Shown one piece after another: positions 1-7,210 of a stretch of DNA of 34,166 nucleotides. The position numbers and the translations under genes are program-made. The notes under the pieces are model-generated. The model ran no database searches. It had not been told where the DNA came from and saw nothing but the letters and a program-made list of their open reading frames with translations. This stretch comes from CAYPYI01 sp964415085 (GTDB lineage Bacteria > Bacillota > Clostridia > Tissierellales > Tissierellaceae). The stretch covers positions 1 to 34,166 of the forward strand of contig CAYPYI010000010.1 in assembly GCA_964415085.1 (NCBI GenBank). Direction: 5' to 3'. How positions within the stretch are numbered: position 1 is the stretch's first letter; the number at the start of each line of letters is the position of its first letter.

Positions 1-4
1 ATAA

Positions 5-38
5 AAATATGCTATCAAATAAATTTGATAGCATATTT
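5..38 (-). terminator. Terminator downstream of veg
   Basis: A perfect 16-bp inverted repeat (5-20 with 23-38) lies just past the veg stop codon. Read on the minus strand it is followed by a T-rich end (1-6), so it fits a Rho-independent terminator for veg. Confidence 0.8.
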
Positions 39-53
39 CTGGGCTTATTTCTT

Positions 54-287
54 TTATTCAAATACTGTTACTTCTACTGTAGAAGTTAAAACGTCGGAAT
101 AAGTATAAGTAACTCTTCTTGTTTCATCAAATGCATTTGAGATTTTCACTACAAATATATTTGGATGAGTTTCTTCTAATACTCCCTTTTTAGTAACGAT
201 TCTTCTTCTACCTTTATCTGCTTTTAATATTACTGGCTTGCCTATACATCCTTCTAAGTCCTTACGAATTTGTGTTACACTGCTCAT
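54..287 (-). CDS. veg: Veg family protein
   Basis: Small cytoplasmic protein of 77 residues. The sequence carries the Veg core: an N-terminal helix (TQIRKDLEGCIGKPV) followed by a basic KADKGRRR patch and a C-terminal VTYTYSDVLTSTVEV strand region, as in Bacillus subtilis Veg, a protein linked to biofilm matrix and spore outgrowth. I chose the ATG at 287: the in-frame GTG at 302 would add five residues but lies inside the GGAAGGTGG ribosome binding site. A strong promoter lies at 374-402 and a perfect terminator follows. In Bacillus this gene sits beside ksgA (rsmA) and rnmV; here they are about 17 kb away on the same strand. The family is clear; the biological role in this organism is not. 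Confidence 0.9.
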   Translation of the reverse strand: MSSVTQIRKDLEGCIGKPVILKADKGRRRIVTKKGVLEETHPNIFVVKISNAFDETRRVTYTYSDVLTSTVEVTVFE

Positions 288-373
288 AGTATAACTAACC
301 ACCTTCCATTATTGGTCTCTCATCTTTAAGTCCTATATGAGGTTTTAAGGTTCGCTACAACACTCATATTAAT

Positions 374-402
374 ATAATAGCATATATAAAGTTTTATGTC
401 AA
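374..402 (-). promoter_or_regulatory. Promoter of veg
   Basis: Read on the minus strand: TTGACA (402-397), a 17-base spacer and TATTAT (379-374). Transcription should begin near 367, leaving a leader of about 80 bases before the veg ATG. The leader contains CTCAT...ATGAG arms that could form a small hairpin. Confidence 0.75.
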
Positions 403-461
403 CTAAAACTTACATTATACTGGTAATGGATTAATTTGTCAAGTATTTTTCTTTAATTTAT

Positions 462-495
462 ACAAAAAATGACTAATAATTTAGTCATTTTTTGT
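462..495 (-). terminator. Terminator downstream of the beta-helix gene
   Basis: Perfect 15-bp arms (462-476 and 481-495) around a TAAT loop, with A runs on one side and T runs on the other, so it could work in both directions. It follows the minus-strand gene ending at 560. Confidence 0.75.
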
Positions 496-559
496 TAAAG
501 ATATTATTTTTATATAAACAATTAAATTTGTTAAAAGGCTTCATATAAATAGGCTATTT

Positions 560-1486
560 TCATATCCCTATTTTATTATCAATAAAGAAACATTTATCTA
601 TTTCTACTTCTCCATCTGATGAATTAAATATTAATGGTCCATATACACCTGATGTATTGTTTCTAAATTCTGTATCATATAAGCTAACTTTTGTTTTTTT
701 GTTTGTATATATGGCACTTGCATTTTCTGCTTCATTATATTCAAAGAATGATTTTTTTACTTTTAATCTTTTTGACTCAATGCTAATAGCCCCACCCACA
801 TTAGATGAATTTTTAGTAAATATAGAATTCTTAATCTTACATACTACATTTTTGCCACAATAAATTGCTCCACCTTTATTTTTACTTTTATTATTAATAA
901 ATAAAGTATTCTCTATTCTAACATCCTTATACTCATATCCGCATGCTGCTGATATAGCTCCTCCGTTTGTATTAGAATAGTTTCTTGCAAAGGTTGAATC
1001 CTTAATGTTAATGCCCCCAACTGTAAGAACTGCTGAACCTAAATTAGAAGATCCATTTATAAGTAAGGAATTTGCAATTAAAAGATTTGATTCTTTTTCT
1101 TTAAAACATGATTTTATAAGTCTTGTCTTATTAGATCCGTCTATCACTAGGTTTTCTAATTTAACAACTGCATTTTGTATTACAAACATATTTTTAATCT
1201 CTTTATTAAAATTAGCTTTAATTTTTATTCCTGATAGATATTCACCCTCTTTATCCCATATTACAGGATTATTTAAATCTCCCATAATTACTATCTCCTG
1301 TAAAGAGCACCTATCTTCACGAAAATTTGTTCTTATATTTAATTCTTCAGTTATTTCAATATTTTCTACTACTCTTATCAGTTTATTCTTATCCGTCTTT
1401 TTTTCTACTGCATCAAAAAGTTCCTTCCCCGTTCTTACCTCAATTAAATCATATGATAACTCATCGTATACCTCTGTAGCTTTCAT
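560..1486 (-). CDS. Right-handed beta-helix repeat protein without signal peptide
   Basis: 308 residues. From about residue 70 on, the sequence is a ladder of short hydrophobic and asparagine-rich strands, with GGAIS or GGAIY turns near residues 175, 203 and 228 and a related SAIY near 258. This pattern is shared by polymorphic outer-membrane-type and pectate-lyase-like parallel beta-helix proteins. The first 60 residues (YDELSYDLIEVRTGKELFDA) resemble the lead-in of such helices. There is no hydrophobic signal peptide, membrane segment or anchor, which is odd because most such proteins are secreted. The start ATG has GAGGTGA five bases upstream. It sits alone between veg and rpsD. The fold call is good; substrate, partner and location are unknown. 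Confidence 0.7.
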   Translation of the reverse strand: MKATEVYDELSYDLIEVRTGKELFDAVEKKTDKNKLIRVVENIEITEELNIRTNFREDRCSLQEIVIMGDLNNPVIWDKEGEYLSGIKIKANFNKEIKNMFVIQNAVVKLENLVIDGSNKTRLIKSCFKEKESNLLIANSLLINGSSNLGSAVLTVGGINIKDSTFARNYSNTNGGAISAACGYEYKDVRIENTLFINNKSKNKGGAIYCGKNVVCKIKNSIFTKNSSNVGGAISIESKRLKVKKSFFEYNEAENASAIYTNKKTKVSLYDTEFRNNTSGVYGPLIFNSSDGEVEIDKCFFIDNKIGI

Positions 1487-1645
1487 ATTATCACCTCTTT
1501 CATTTTATATTGTATTTTCTTACATTCATTATATCTATTAAGCTTTAGTTTAACCATAGAATATTTTCTTAATATTAACAAAAAAAATGTATATCCTTCT
1601 ATTTTAATATTTTTTACTTAAATTTAACTTAAAATATAAGTCATT

Positions 1646-1660
1646 TGATAACAATTATCA
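1646..1660. promoter_or_regulatory. Fur/Zur-like operator upstream of rpsD
   Basis: TGATAACAATTATCA matches the 15-base Fur-type 7-1-7 consensus TGATAATNATTATCA at 13 of 14 defined positions, with perfect TGATAA and TTATCA arms. It abuts the -35 box at 1661, so a bound metal-dependent repressor would block the promoter. The assignment to Fur, Zur or PerR is inferred only from the motif. Confidence 0.5.
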
Positions 1661-1689
1661 TTTACATAATATTCTTTTTATGTTATAAT
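1661..1689 (+). promoter_or_regulatory. Promoter of rpsD
   Basis: TTTACA (1661-1666), a 17-base spacer and a perfect TATAAT (1684-1689). Transcription should start near 1696, giving a leader of about 45 bases, too short for the long S4 autoregulatory leader known in Bacillus. Confidence 0.75.
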
Positions 1690-1739
1690 TATTTTCGGCT
1701 CAAAATTATCGCGGCAAATTTCTTATGGAGATGATAATA

Positions 1740-2342
1740 TTGAACAAAACGAAAAAAATGAATCCTAGATTCAAAGAATCTAGAAGATTAGGGCTTAATG
1801 TATATAGACACCCTAAAGCTATGAAAAAAGCAACAAGAGGTAGTGCACGTGATGATAAAAAGCTTTCTGAATATGGTATGCAGCTATTAGAAAAACAAAG
1901 ACTTAAAGCATATTATGGAGTTAGCGAAAAACAAATGGTTAGATATTTTAATAAAAGTAAAAATACAGATATCCTAACTGGTACTGCTTTAGTACAACAG
2001 TTAGAGACTAGACTTGATAATATAGTTTATAAATTAGGTTTTGCTTCATCAATAAGACAAGCAAGACAAATGGTAGTTCATGGACATATCCTTGTAAATG
2101 ATAAAAAAGTTGATATACCATCTTTTGCTGTTAAGGTTAATGATAAGATCAGCTTAAGAGAAAAATCAAAAACTATAGAAGTTTATAAAGAAAACTTCCT
2201 TGAAAAACCACATGTATTAGATTATTTAGAAAGAAACTTAGATGATCTATCTGGTAGACTTATAAGACTTCCAGAAAGAGATGAAATAGATATTGAAATT
2301 AATGACTATTTAGTTATTGAATTTTATTCAAGAAATGCATAG
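1740..2342 (+). CDS. rpsD: 30S ribosomal protein S4, cysteine-free type
   Basis: 200 residues from a TTG start that has GGAG nine bases upstream; the upstream ATG at 1725 has no ribosome binding site. The protein has the S4/S9 N-terminal domain (KLSEYGMQLLEKQRLKAYYG) and a C-terminal S4 RNA-binding domain (about residues 85-150, LETRLDNIVYKLGFASSIRQ). It binds 16S rRNA early in small-subunit assembly. The N-terminal stretch that holds four zinc-binding cysteines in zinc-type S4 proteins has none here. The gene is monocistronic and not in the alpha operon, like the second S4 copy (S4 B) annotated in several clostridia. A Fur/Zur-like box next to the promoter suggests metal control. Function certain; paralogue status inferred, since the rest of the genome is not visible. 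Confidence 0.95.
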   Translation: MNKTKKMNPRFKESRRLGLNVYRHPKAMKKATRGSARDDKKLSEYGMQLLEKQRLKAYYGVSEKQMVRYFNKSKNTDILTGTALVQQLETRLDNIVYKLGFASSIRQARQMVVHGHILVNDKKVDIPSFAVKVNDKISLREKSKTIEVYKENFLEKPHVLDYLERNLDDLSGRLIRLPERDEIDIEINDYLVIEFYSRNA

Positions 2343-2345
2343 ATT

Positions 2346-2376
2346 AAAGCCATCAAACTTATTGTTTGATGGCTTT
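2346..2376 (+). terminator. Terminator of rpsD
   Basis: Perfect 13-bp stem (AAAGCCATCAAAC with GTTTGATGGCTTT) around TTATT, ending in a T run, five bases after the rpsD stop codon. Confidence 0.9.
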
Positions 2377-2393
2377 TTATATTTTCATTTGAT

Positions 2394-2603
2394 AACTTTA
2401 TATTATAAATATTCACTTTACATTCTTATATGTATATTTATGTTTTTTNNNNNNNNNNNNNNNNNNNNNNNNNNNNNNNNNNNNNNNNNNNNNNNNNNNN
2501 NNNNNNNNNNNNNNNNNNNNNNNNNNNNNNNNNNNNNNNNNNNNNNNNAACTTTATATTATAAATATTCACTTTACATTCTTATATGTATATTTATGTTT
2601 TTT
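2394..2603. repeat. 55-bp direct duplication flanking the gap
   Basis: Bases 2394-2448 and 2549-2603 are identical over 55 bases and lie directly on either side of the N run. This looks like two contig ends sharing one overlap that was never merged, not a biological repeat, although a short tandem repeat cannot be excluded. Confidence 0.85.
2449..2548. other. Assembly gap (100 N)
   Basis: Exactly 100 undetermined bases, the usual placeholder for a gap of unknown size. Any open reading frame drawn across it is not real. Confidence 0.98.
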
Positions 2604-2798
2604 ATTTTTCTAATTTTTACTGTTATTAACTATTTTATTAATCTTTTTATTAATCTCTTTATTAAACTTTTTTATTTCTTTAAGAATTTCAAATATAAGT
2701 AGTTCATAAATCCTATTTACTTAATGTTAAATTTTAATATTAGACTTTAATATTATTTTTAATATTTTCTTTTAAGTATTTTTAAGTATTTTCTTACA
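2604..2798. other. AT-rich intergenic stretch with tandem repeats
   Basis: No gene is visible. The stretch holds TTATTAAT-type repeats (about 2610-2680) and a perfect tandem 10-mer TTTAAGTATT at 2771-2780 and 2781-2790, about 10 bases upstream of the nhaC -35 box. Confidence 0.6.
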
Positions 2799-2826
2799 TT
2801 GACTTAGAAAATAAAAGTGTTAGAAT
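2799..2826 (+). promoter_or_regulatory. Promoter of the nhaC-iadA operon
   Basis: TTGACT (2799-2804), 16-base spacer and TAGAAT (2821-2826). Placed 77 bases before the nhaC start, with the TTTAAGTATT tandem repeat just upstream. Confidence 0.55.
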
Positions 2827-2902
2827 ATAATAAATAGATTTTACTACTTTAAAGCGAAATCTAAGTATAGTGATTACTTATATAAATGTAAGGAGGGATT
2901 TC

Positions 2903-4333
2903 ATGTCTAATAAAAAAGAAATAAAAGAAAAAATTAAACCTAGTTTTTCAAAAAGTATATTTCCCATATTATTTATGATTATTTCATTAACAATTGGTGT
3001 AGGATTTTTAAAGCTTCCCACTGAGCCTTTAATATTAATTTCAGCATTTGTCGCTGGATTTGTAGCCCTAAGCCTTGGGTATAATTGGGATGAGATGCAA
3101 AAAGGAATTGTAGAGAAAATTGCTGATGCTCTACCAGCAACACTTATTTTGTGGAGTGTAGGACTACTTATTGGTTCTTGGATGTTTTCAGGGATTGTAC
3201 CTATGCTTATATATTATGGTGTAGAAATTATTGATCCAAGATTCTTGCTTGTATCAGCCTTTATAGTTACTGCAATACTATCTACTATAACAGGAACTTC
3301 TTGGGGTTCTGTAGGCACTATCGGTGTAGCTGTAATGGGGATTGCAACAGGACTTGGCGTTAGTCTACCTGCAACAGCTGGAGCTGTTGTTGCTGGTTCA
3401 TATTTTGGAGATAAGCTTTCTCCATTTTCTGACACTACAAATTTAGCACCTATGGCTGCAGGTTCAGAATTATATGAACATATAAGGCATATGCTTTATA
3501 CCACGATTCCTGCAACTGTAGTATCATTAGTCGTTTATTTTATAGTTGGCTTAAAATCTACAGGTTCAGCAACAACACCTGAGAATGTTATTTTACTTAG
3601 GCAACAATTAGACGGTATGTTTAATTGGAGCATACTTTTACTTATACCTGTAATTTTAATAATTGCTGGATCTTTACTTAAGCTTCCTACTATACCAACT
3701 ATGATAGGTACTAGTATGATATCCACTCTTATCGGAGTTTTTGTACAAGGATTTTCCATTGTTGATGGATTTAAGGCTTTAATTACTGGTTTTTCAGTAG
3801 AGATGACAGGTTATACAGGGGAAATAAACCAGATGGTTACAACCCTTATTAATAGAGGTGGAGTAAACTCTATGACAAGAACTACAGTCTTAGTCTTTTG
3901 TGCTATGGGTTTTGCTGGTATTATGAGTGTATCTGGGATGCTTGATGTGGTTTTAGAAAAGTTAATGGAAAGAGTTAAAACTACAACTGGTATTATTCTT
4001 GCAACTATTGCTTCTTGTTTTACTATTGCTTTAGTTACTGGTAATTCATATTTATCAATCTTAATTCCAGGACAATTATTTAAAGATATATATCCCGCAC
4101 ATAACCTACATCCTAAGAACCTATCTAGGACACTAGAGGACTCAGGAACTGTACTTGTACCACTTATACCCTGGTCTTCTGCTGGAGCTTATATGACGGC
4201 TACTCTTGGTGTTGAGACTTTAGAATATTTACCATGGGCTATATTAAATTATATGGGTATAGTTTTTGCAATTATTCTTGCCTTTACTAAGATAGGTATT
4301 GCACCGCTTGATAAGTCTAAGGAAATTATTTAG
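2903..4333 (+). CDS. nhaC: NhaC-family sodium/proton antiporter
   Basis: 476-residue inner-membrane protein with about a dozen hydrophobic segments. The sequence has NhaC-family marks: TSWGSVGTIGVAVMG and the GDKLSPFSDTTNLA loop (about residues 170-190), and the late VTGNSYLSILIPGQ and PLIPWSSAGAYM segments. Family members swap Na+ for H+, and some relatives such as MleN exchange malate and lactate. I start at the ATG at 2903 because AAGGAGGG lies directly upstream; the in-frame ATG at 2870 has no such site. The gene ends 10 bases before the isoaspartyl dipeptidase start, so the two are one operon. That pairing makes an organic-anion or amino-acid exchange role as likely as simple sodium export. 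Confidence 0.88.
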   Translation: MSNKKEIKEKIKPSFSKSIFPILFMIISLTIGVGFLKLPTEPLILISAFVAGFVALSLGYNWDEMQKGIVEKIADALPATLILWSVGLLIGSWMFSGIVPMLIYYGVEIIDPRFLLVSAFIVTAILSTITGTSWGSVGTIGVAVMGIATGLGVSLPATAGAVVAGSYFGDKLSPFSDTTNLAPMAAGSELYEHIRHMLYTTIPATVVSLVVYFIVGLKSTGSATTPENVILLRQQLDGMFNWSILLLIPVILIIAGSLLKLPTIPTMIGTSMISTLIGVFVQGFSIVDGFKALITGFSVEMTGYTGEINQMVTTLINRGGVNSMTRTTVLVFCAMGFAGIMSVSGMLDVVLEKLMERVKTTTGIILATIASCFTIALVTGNSYLSILIPGQLFKDIYPAHNLHPKNLSRTLEDSGTVLVPLIPWSSAGAYMTATLGVETLEYLPWAILNYMGIVFAIILAFTKIGIAPLDKSKEII

Positions 4334-4343
4334 GAGTGATAAA

Positions 4344-5480
4344 ATGTTAATAATTAGAAATATAAATGTCTATAGCCCTAAATATTTAGGAGAAATGGAT
4401 GTTCTTATAGCAAATGATAAAATAGCAATGATTAAAGAAAATATAAATATTAATGAAGATATTAAAGTAATAGATGGTAAAGGAAAAAGCTTAGTCCCAG
4501 GATTTGTTGATAATCATATCCATATTACTGGTGGCGGCGGAGAAGGAAGTTTTAAAACTAGAGTTCCTGAAATTATGCTATCTGAACTTGTAGAAGCTGG
4601 TATAACTACAGTAGTAGGTCTTCTAGGTACAGATTCTATAACAAGAAATGTAGAAAATGTTCTAGCTAAAGCAAAAGCCTTAACAGAAGAAGGTCTTACT
4701 AGTTATATATATACAGGTTCTTATGGATATCCATCTGTAACAATAACTGGAGATGTAAAAAAAGATATTGTATTTATTGATGAAGTTCTAGGTGTTAAGA
4801 TTGCTCTATCAGATCACAGGTCTCCTGCTATTAGTTTTAATGAATTATCTAGATTAGCAGCAGATGTAAGAGTAGCAGGAATGGTTTCTAATAAACCTGG
4901 TATTGTTGTTGCCCACATGGGAGATGATGAAGCTGGATTTAGTCTTATAAATGAAGTCCTAGAAAAAACTAAAGTTCCTATTACTACTATTAGGCCTACC
5001 CATGTAAATAGAAGGGATGAACTTCTACTTGAAGCATATGAATATGCTAAAAAAGGTGGAATAATAGATCTAACTTGTGGAATGGCTGAAGATAAATCAC
5101 CAGCATTTTGTATTAAAAAAGCTAAGGAAGATAATATTCCACTTGAAAATATTACTGTAAGCACAGATGGATATGGCAGCTGGTCTAATTATGATGAAAA
5201 AGGAAATTTACTTGAAATGGGGGCCTCTCCTGTTAATACTACTTTCCTAGAATTTCAAAATATGGTAAATAAATATAATTTTGAAATTGAAGAAGCTTTA
5301 ATATTCTTTACATCTAATGTTGCTAAGGGACTTAATATTTACCCACAAAAAGGTCTTATAGCAGAAGGTTCAGATGCTGATTTATTAATTCTTGATGAAA
5401 ATTTAGCCCTTGAAAAAGTTATAGCTAGAGGACAAATCATGCTTGAAGATGGTAAAAGTAAAAAAGGAAGTTATGAATAA
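4344..5480 (+). CDS. iadA: Isoaspartyl dipeptidase (beta-aspartyl peptidase)
   Basis: 378-residue cytoplasmic amidohydrolase-superfamily enzyme that cleaves beta-linked aspartyl dipeptides left from damaged proteins, releasing aspartate. Visible metal and catalytic motifs: HIHITGGGGEG near residue 60, a GVKIALSDHR segment with the lysine (about 152) that is carbamylated in the family, VAHMGDD, RPTHVNR, and the late catalytic aspartate in STDGYGSWSN. Length matches the family. The ATG at 4344 follows GGAGTGAT by a few bases; the longer in-frame start at 4299 lies inside nhaC. It is co-transcribed with the antiporter and ends in a shared terminator. Family assignment is firm. Confidence 0.92.
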   Translation: MLIIRNINVYSPKYLGEMDVLIANDKIAMIKENININEDIKVIDGKGKSLVPGFVDNHIHITGGGGEGSFKTRVPEIMLSELVEAGITTVVGLLGTDSITRNVENVLAKAKALTEEGLTSYIYTGSYGYPSVTITGDVKKDIVFIDEVLGVKIALSDHRSPAISFNELSRLAADVRVAGMVSNKPGIVVAHMGDDEAGFSLINEVLEKTKVPITTIRPTHVNRRDELLLEAYEYAKKGGIIDLTCGMAEDKSPAFCIKKAKEDNIPLENITVSTDGYGSWSNYDEKGNLLEMGASPVNTTFLEFQNMVNKYNFEIEEALIFFTSNVAKGLNIYPQKGLIAEGSDADLLILDENLALEKVIARGQIMLEDGKSKKGSYE

Positions 5481-5488
5481 ATAAAAAG

Positions 5489-5530
5489 TAAATAGATATA
5501 AATAAAAAATAAATAGATATAAATAAAAAA
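5489..5530. repeat. 21-bp tandem duplication
   Basis: Two exact copies of a 21-base AT unit (5489-5509 and 5510-5530) between iadA and its terminator. No function is evident; replication slippage is the simple explanation. Confidence 0.7.
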
Positions 5531-5558
5531 CAGAAGAATTTAAAATTCTTCTGTTTTT
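5526..5558. terminator. Bidirectional terminator between iadA and yjjB
   Basis: Perfect 16-bp arms (5526-5541 and 5543-5558) with A and T runs on the two sides, placed between convergent genes. Confidence 0.85.
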
Positions 5559-5579
5559 ATATATGTCCTTAACTTATAA

Positions 5580-6050
5580 TTATAAATTAATTTTATTATT
5601 TTTATTTTTTATTAAAGATACTATTTTTAAAACTATGCTATAAAAAAATGACGTTCCTAGTATCATGCCTACTACAATACCTAAGGTTGCTGCTATAGTA
5701 GATATTCCATAAGAATTTACTAAGGCCTTATCACCCCTAACAAGTGCTTCCATTGTATAATATAATCCACTACCTGGTATTAGTGGAAAAACTGATGGAA
5801 CTAAAAATACACTTGCTGGTGCTTTTAATTTTCTTGCACATATCTCTGCATAAATACATACTACAAATGTGGCTAACATATTGGAAATAAATGCATTTTC
5901 AAAATAATGATTAACTAAAAGATATGTAATCCATCCAATCATACCACCTATTCCTACTGGTATTACTCTATTCTTTTTTATATTAAATACAAATGAAAAT
6001 CCCATTGTACCAATAGTTGCAACTAAAACTTCAAATATATTTATTTTCAT
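5580..6050 (-). CDS. Threonine/serine exporter family protein, YjjB type (DUF3815)
   Basis: 156 residues with four to five hydrophobic segments and the FLVPSVFPLIPGSGLYY motif typical of the DUF3815/YjjB half of two-part ThrE exporters. In E. coli the YjjP-YjjB pair exports succinate; in corynebacteria the fused form exports threonine and serine. Its ATG overlaps the stop codon of the upstream YjjP-type gene (TAATG), so the two are translated as a pair. It is followed by a bidirectional terminator. The substrate here cannot be read from the sequence. Confidence 0.88.
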   Translation of the reverse strand: MKINIFEVLVATIGTMGFSFVFNIKKNRVIPVGIGGMIGWITYLLVNHYFENAFISNMLATFVVCIYAEICARKLKAPASVFLVPSVFPLIPGSGLYYTMEALVRGDKALVNSYGISTIAATLGIVVGMILGTSFFYSIVLKIVSLIKNKNNKINL

Positions 6051-6805
6051 TAGATCATACCTCCGAACAAGAAGCTTGGTACTGCAAATCCTGCAACTAT
6101 AGCCATGGCTATTATTATAGACTCAACAAATGCAAATATCCCTGATATTATATCTCCATAGAACATGTCTTTTACTGCATTTAATATTACAAGCCCTGGA
6201 ATAAAAAGCATTATATCTCCTATAATTATCTTATCTATATTCTGTCCTAATCCAATTTTCACAAAAAAGTAAGCAACGGATCCTGATACTATGCTTGCAA
6301 ATAGTGTATAAATTACTTTGTTTGAAGTGTCTTGTCTTAAGTAAGTGTTCATTAAATAAATTAAAAATCCAATAATTCCTGATGCAATAGCATCAATAAA
6401 GTTACCACCAAAAAACATGCAAAAGAAAGTTGTTCCAACCACGTAACCTGAAACATCTACATATTTACTATTTATTTTTTCATTTTGAATTTTTTCTACT
6501 TCTTTATTTATATATTCATAATCTGGAGCATTTGAAACTATATATCTAGATAAAGAGTTATAATCTTCAAACCTTGATAGATCTGTACTTGTTTTGTCTA
6601 TTCTTTTTATCTGAGTTATTATTTTATCATTTTCATTTGCTCTTACTGTAGCTATTGCAACTGTGCTTAATACAAATACTTCTATTGTAGTAATATTGTA
6701 TGCATTAAACATTCTTTTTAAACTGTCTTCTACTTTTCTAACATCTGTTCCACTTTTTACCATGCCTCTAGCTACAGAAAGTATGCTCTCTACTAAGTTT
6801 TCCAT
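6050..6805 (-). CDS. Threonine/serine exporter family protein, YjjP type (DUF1212)
   Basis: 251-residue partner of the YjjB-type protein. A soluble N-terminal domain (about residues 1-105, with MVKSGTDVRKVEDSLKRMF) is followed by five or so membrane segments, including DIMLFIPGLVILNAVKDMFYGD, the DUF1212 hallmark. I prefer the ATG at 6805, with GGTGA six bases upstream, over the ATG at 6823, which has a weaker site. Overlap TAATG with the next gene shows translational coupling. The role is export of a small amino acid or dicarboxylate, known only at family level. Confidence 0.88.
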   Translation of the reverse strand: MENLVESILSVARGMVKSGTDVRKVEDSLKRMFNAYNITTIEVFVLSTVAIATVRANENDKIITQIKRIDKTSTDLSRFEDYNSLSRYIVSNAPDYEYINKEVEKIQNEKINSKYVDVSGYVVGTTFFCMFFGGNFIDAIASGIIGFLIYLMNTYLRQDTSNKVIYTLFASIVSGSVAYFFVKIGLGQNIDKIIIGDIMLFIPGLVILNAVKDMFYGDIISGIFAFVESIIIAMAIVAGFAVPSFLFGGMI

Positions 6806-6918
6806 ATTCATCACCAAATTCATTTTATCATCTTTTTACTATATTTCCATAGTTATATATTTTAAAAATTAATACTTGAAAACTTAGATGGTTAACCTTT
6901 AAATCTAGTGAATAAAAA

Positions 6919-6952
6919 AATCTTACTAGATATTTTTATATCTAGTAAGATT
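6919..6952 (-). terminator. Terminator downstream of the SLH gene
   Basis: Perfect 15-bp stem (6919-6933 with 6938-6952) around TTTT, followed on the minus strand by seven T residues. It lies 260 bases past the SLH stop codon and just upstream of the exporter genes. Confidence 0.8.
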
Positions 6953-7014
6953 CTAATGAATATAATCCAAAGCCTGGATTAAAGTTTATATCATTTTGTT
7001 TTTCTGGGTAATAC

Positions 7015-7089
7015 ATAGCTAACTAATTGGGGAAATAGTATTAGATAGTACTTTAAACAATTAAGAGAACACTATTATTAGTTAGCTAT
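7015..7089. ncRNA. Possible structured element, long bulged hairpin
   Basis: Perfect 13-bp arms (7015-7027 and 7077-7089, ATAGCTAACTAAT) continue, after a six-base TGGGGA bulge, into a further 6-bp helix (7034-7039 with 7071-7076). The loop is 31 bases. It falls in the 3' untranslated region of the SLH gene, ahead of the terminator. It could be a processed 3' RNA, a stability element or a small mobile-element relic; none is proven. Confidence 0.35.
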
Positions 7090-7210
7090 TTAAAACATTT
7101 TGTATAGGGTTTTATCACTAATTAGTATTAGTTATATTCTTATAATATTATAGTCCTAATTTTATTTCATTGTTATTATTTACAAGTTTTAACAATTTAA
7201 CTATAGGTTT

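Noticed and set aside
288..302. Longer veg start at GTG 302
   Set aside because: The GTG lies in the ribosome binding site; the ATG at 287 fits spacing and family length.
1005..1541. Plus-strand frame of 178 codons
   Set aside because: Antisense to the beta-helix gene, no ribosome site, composition of a shadow frame.
2317..2702. Two plus-strand frames crossing the N run
   Set aside because: They are open only because N is not a stop and because of AT-rich low complexity; no real protein can be inferred.
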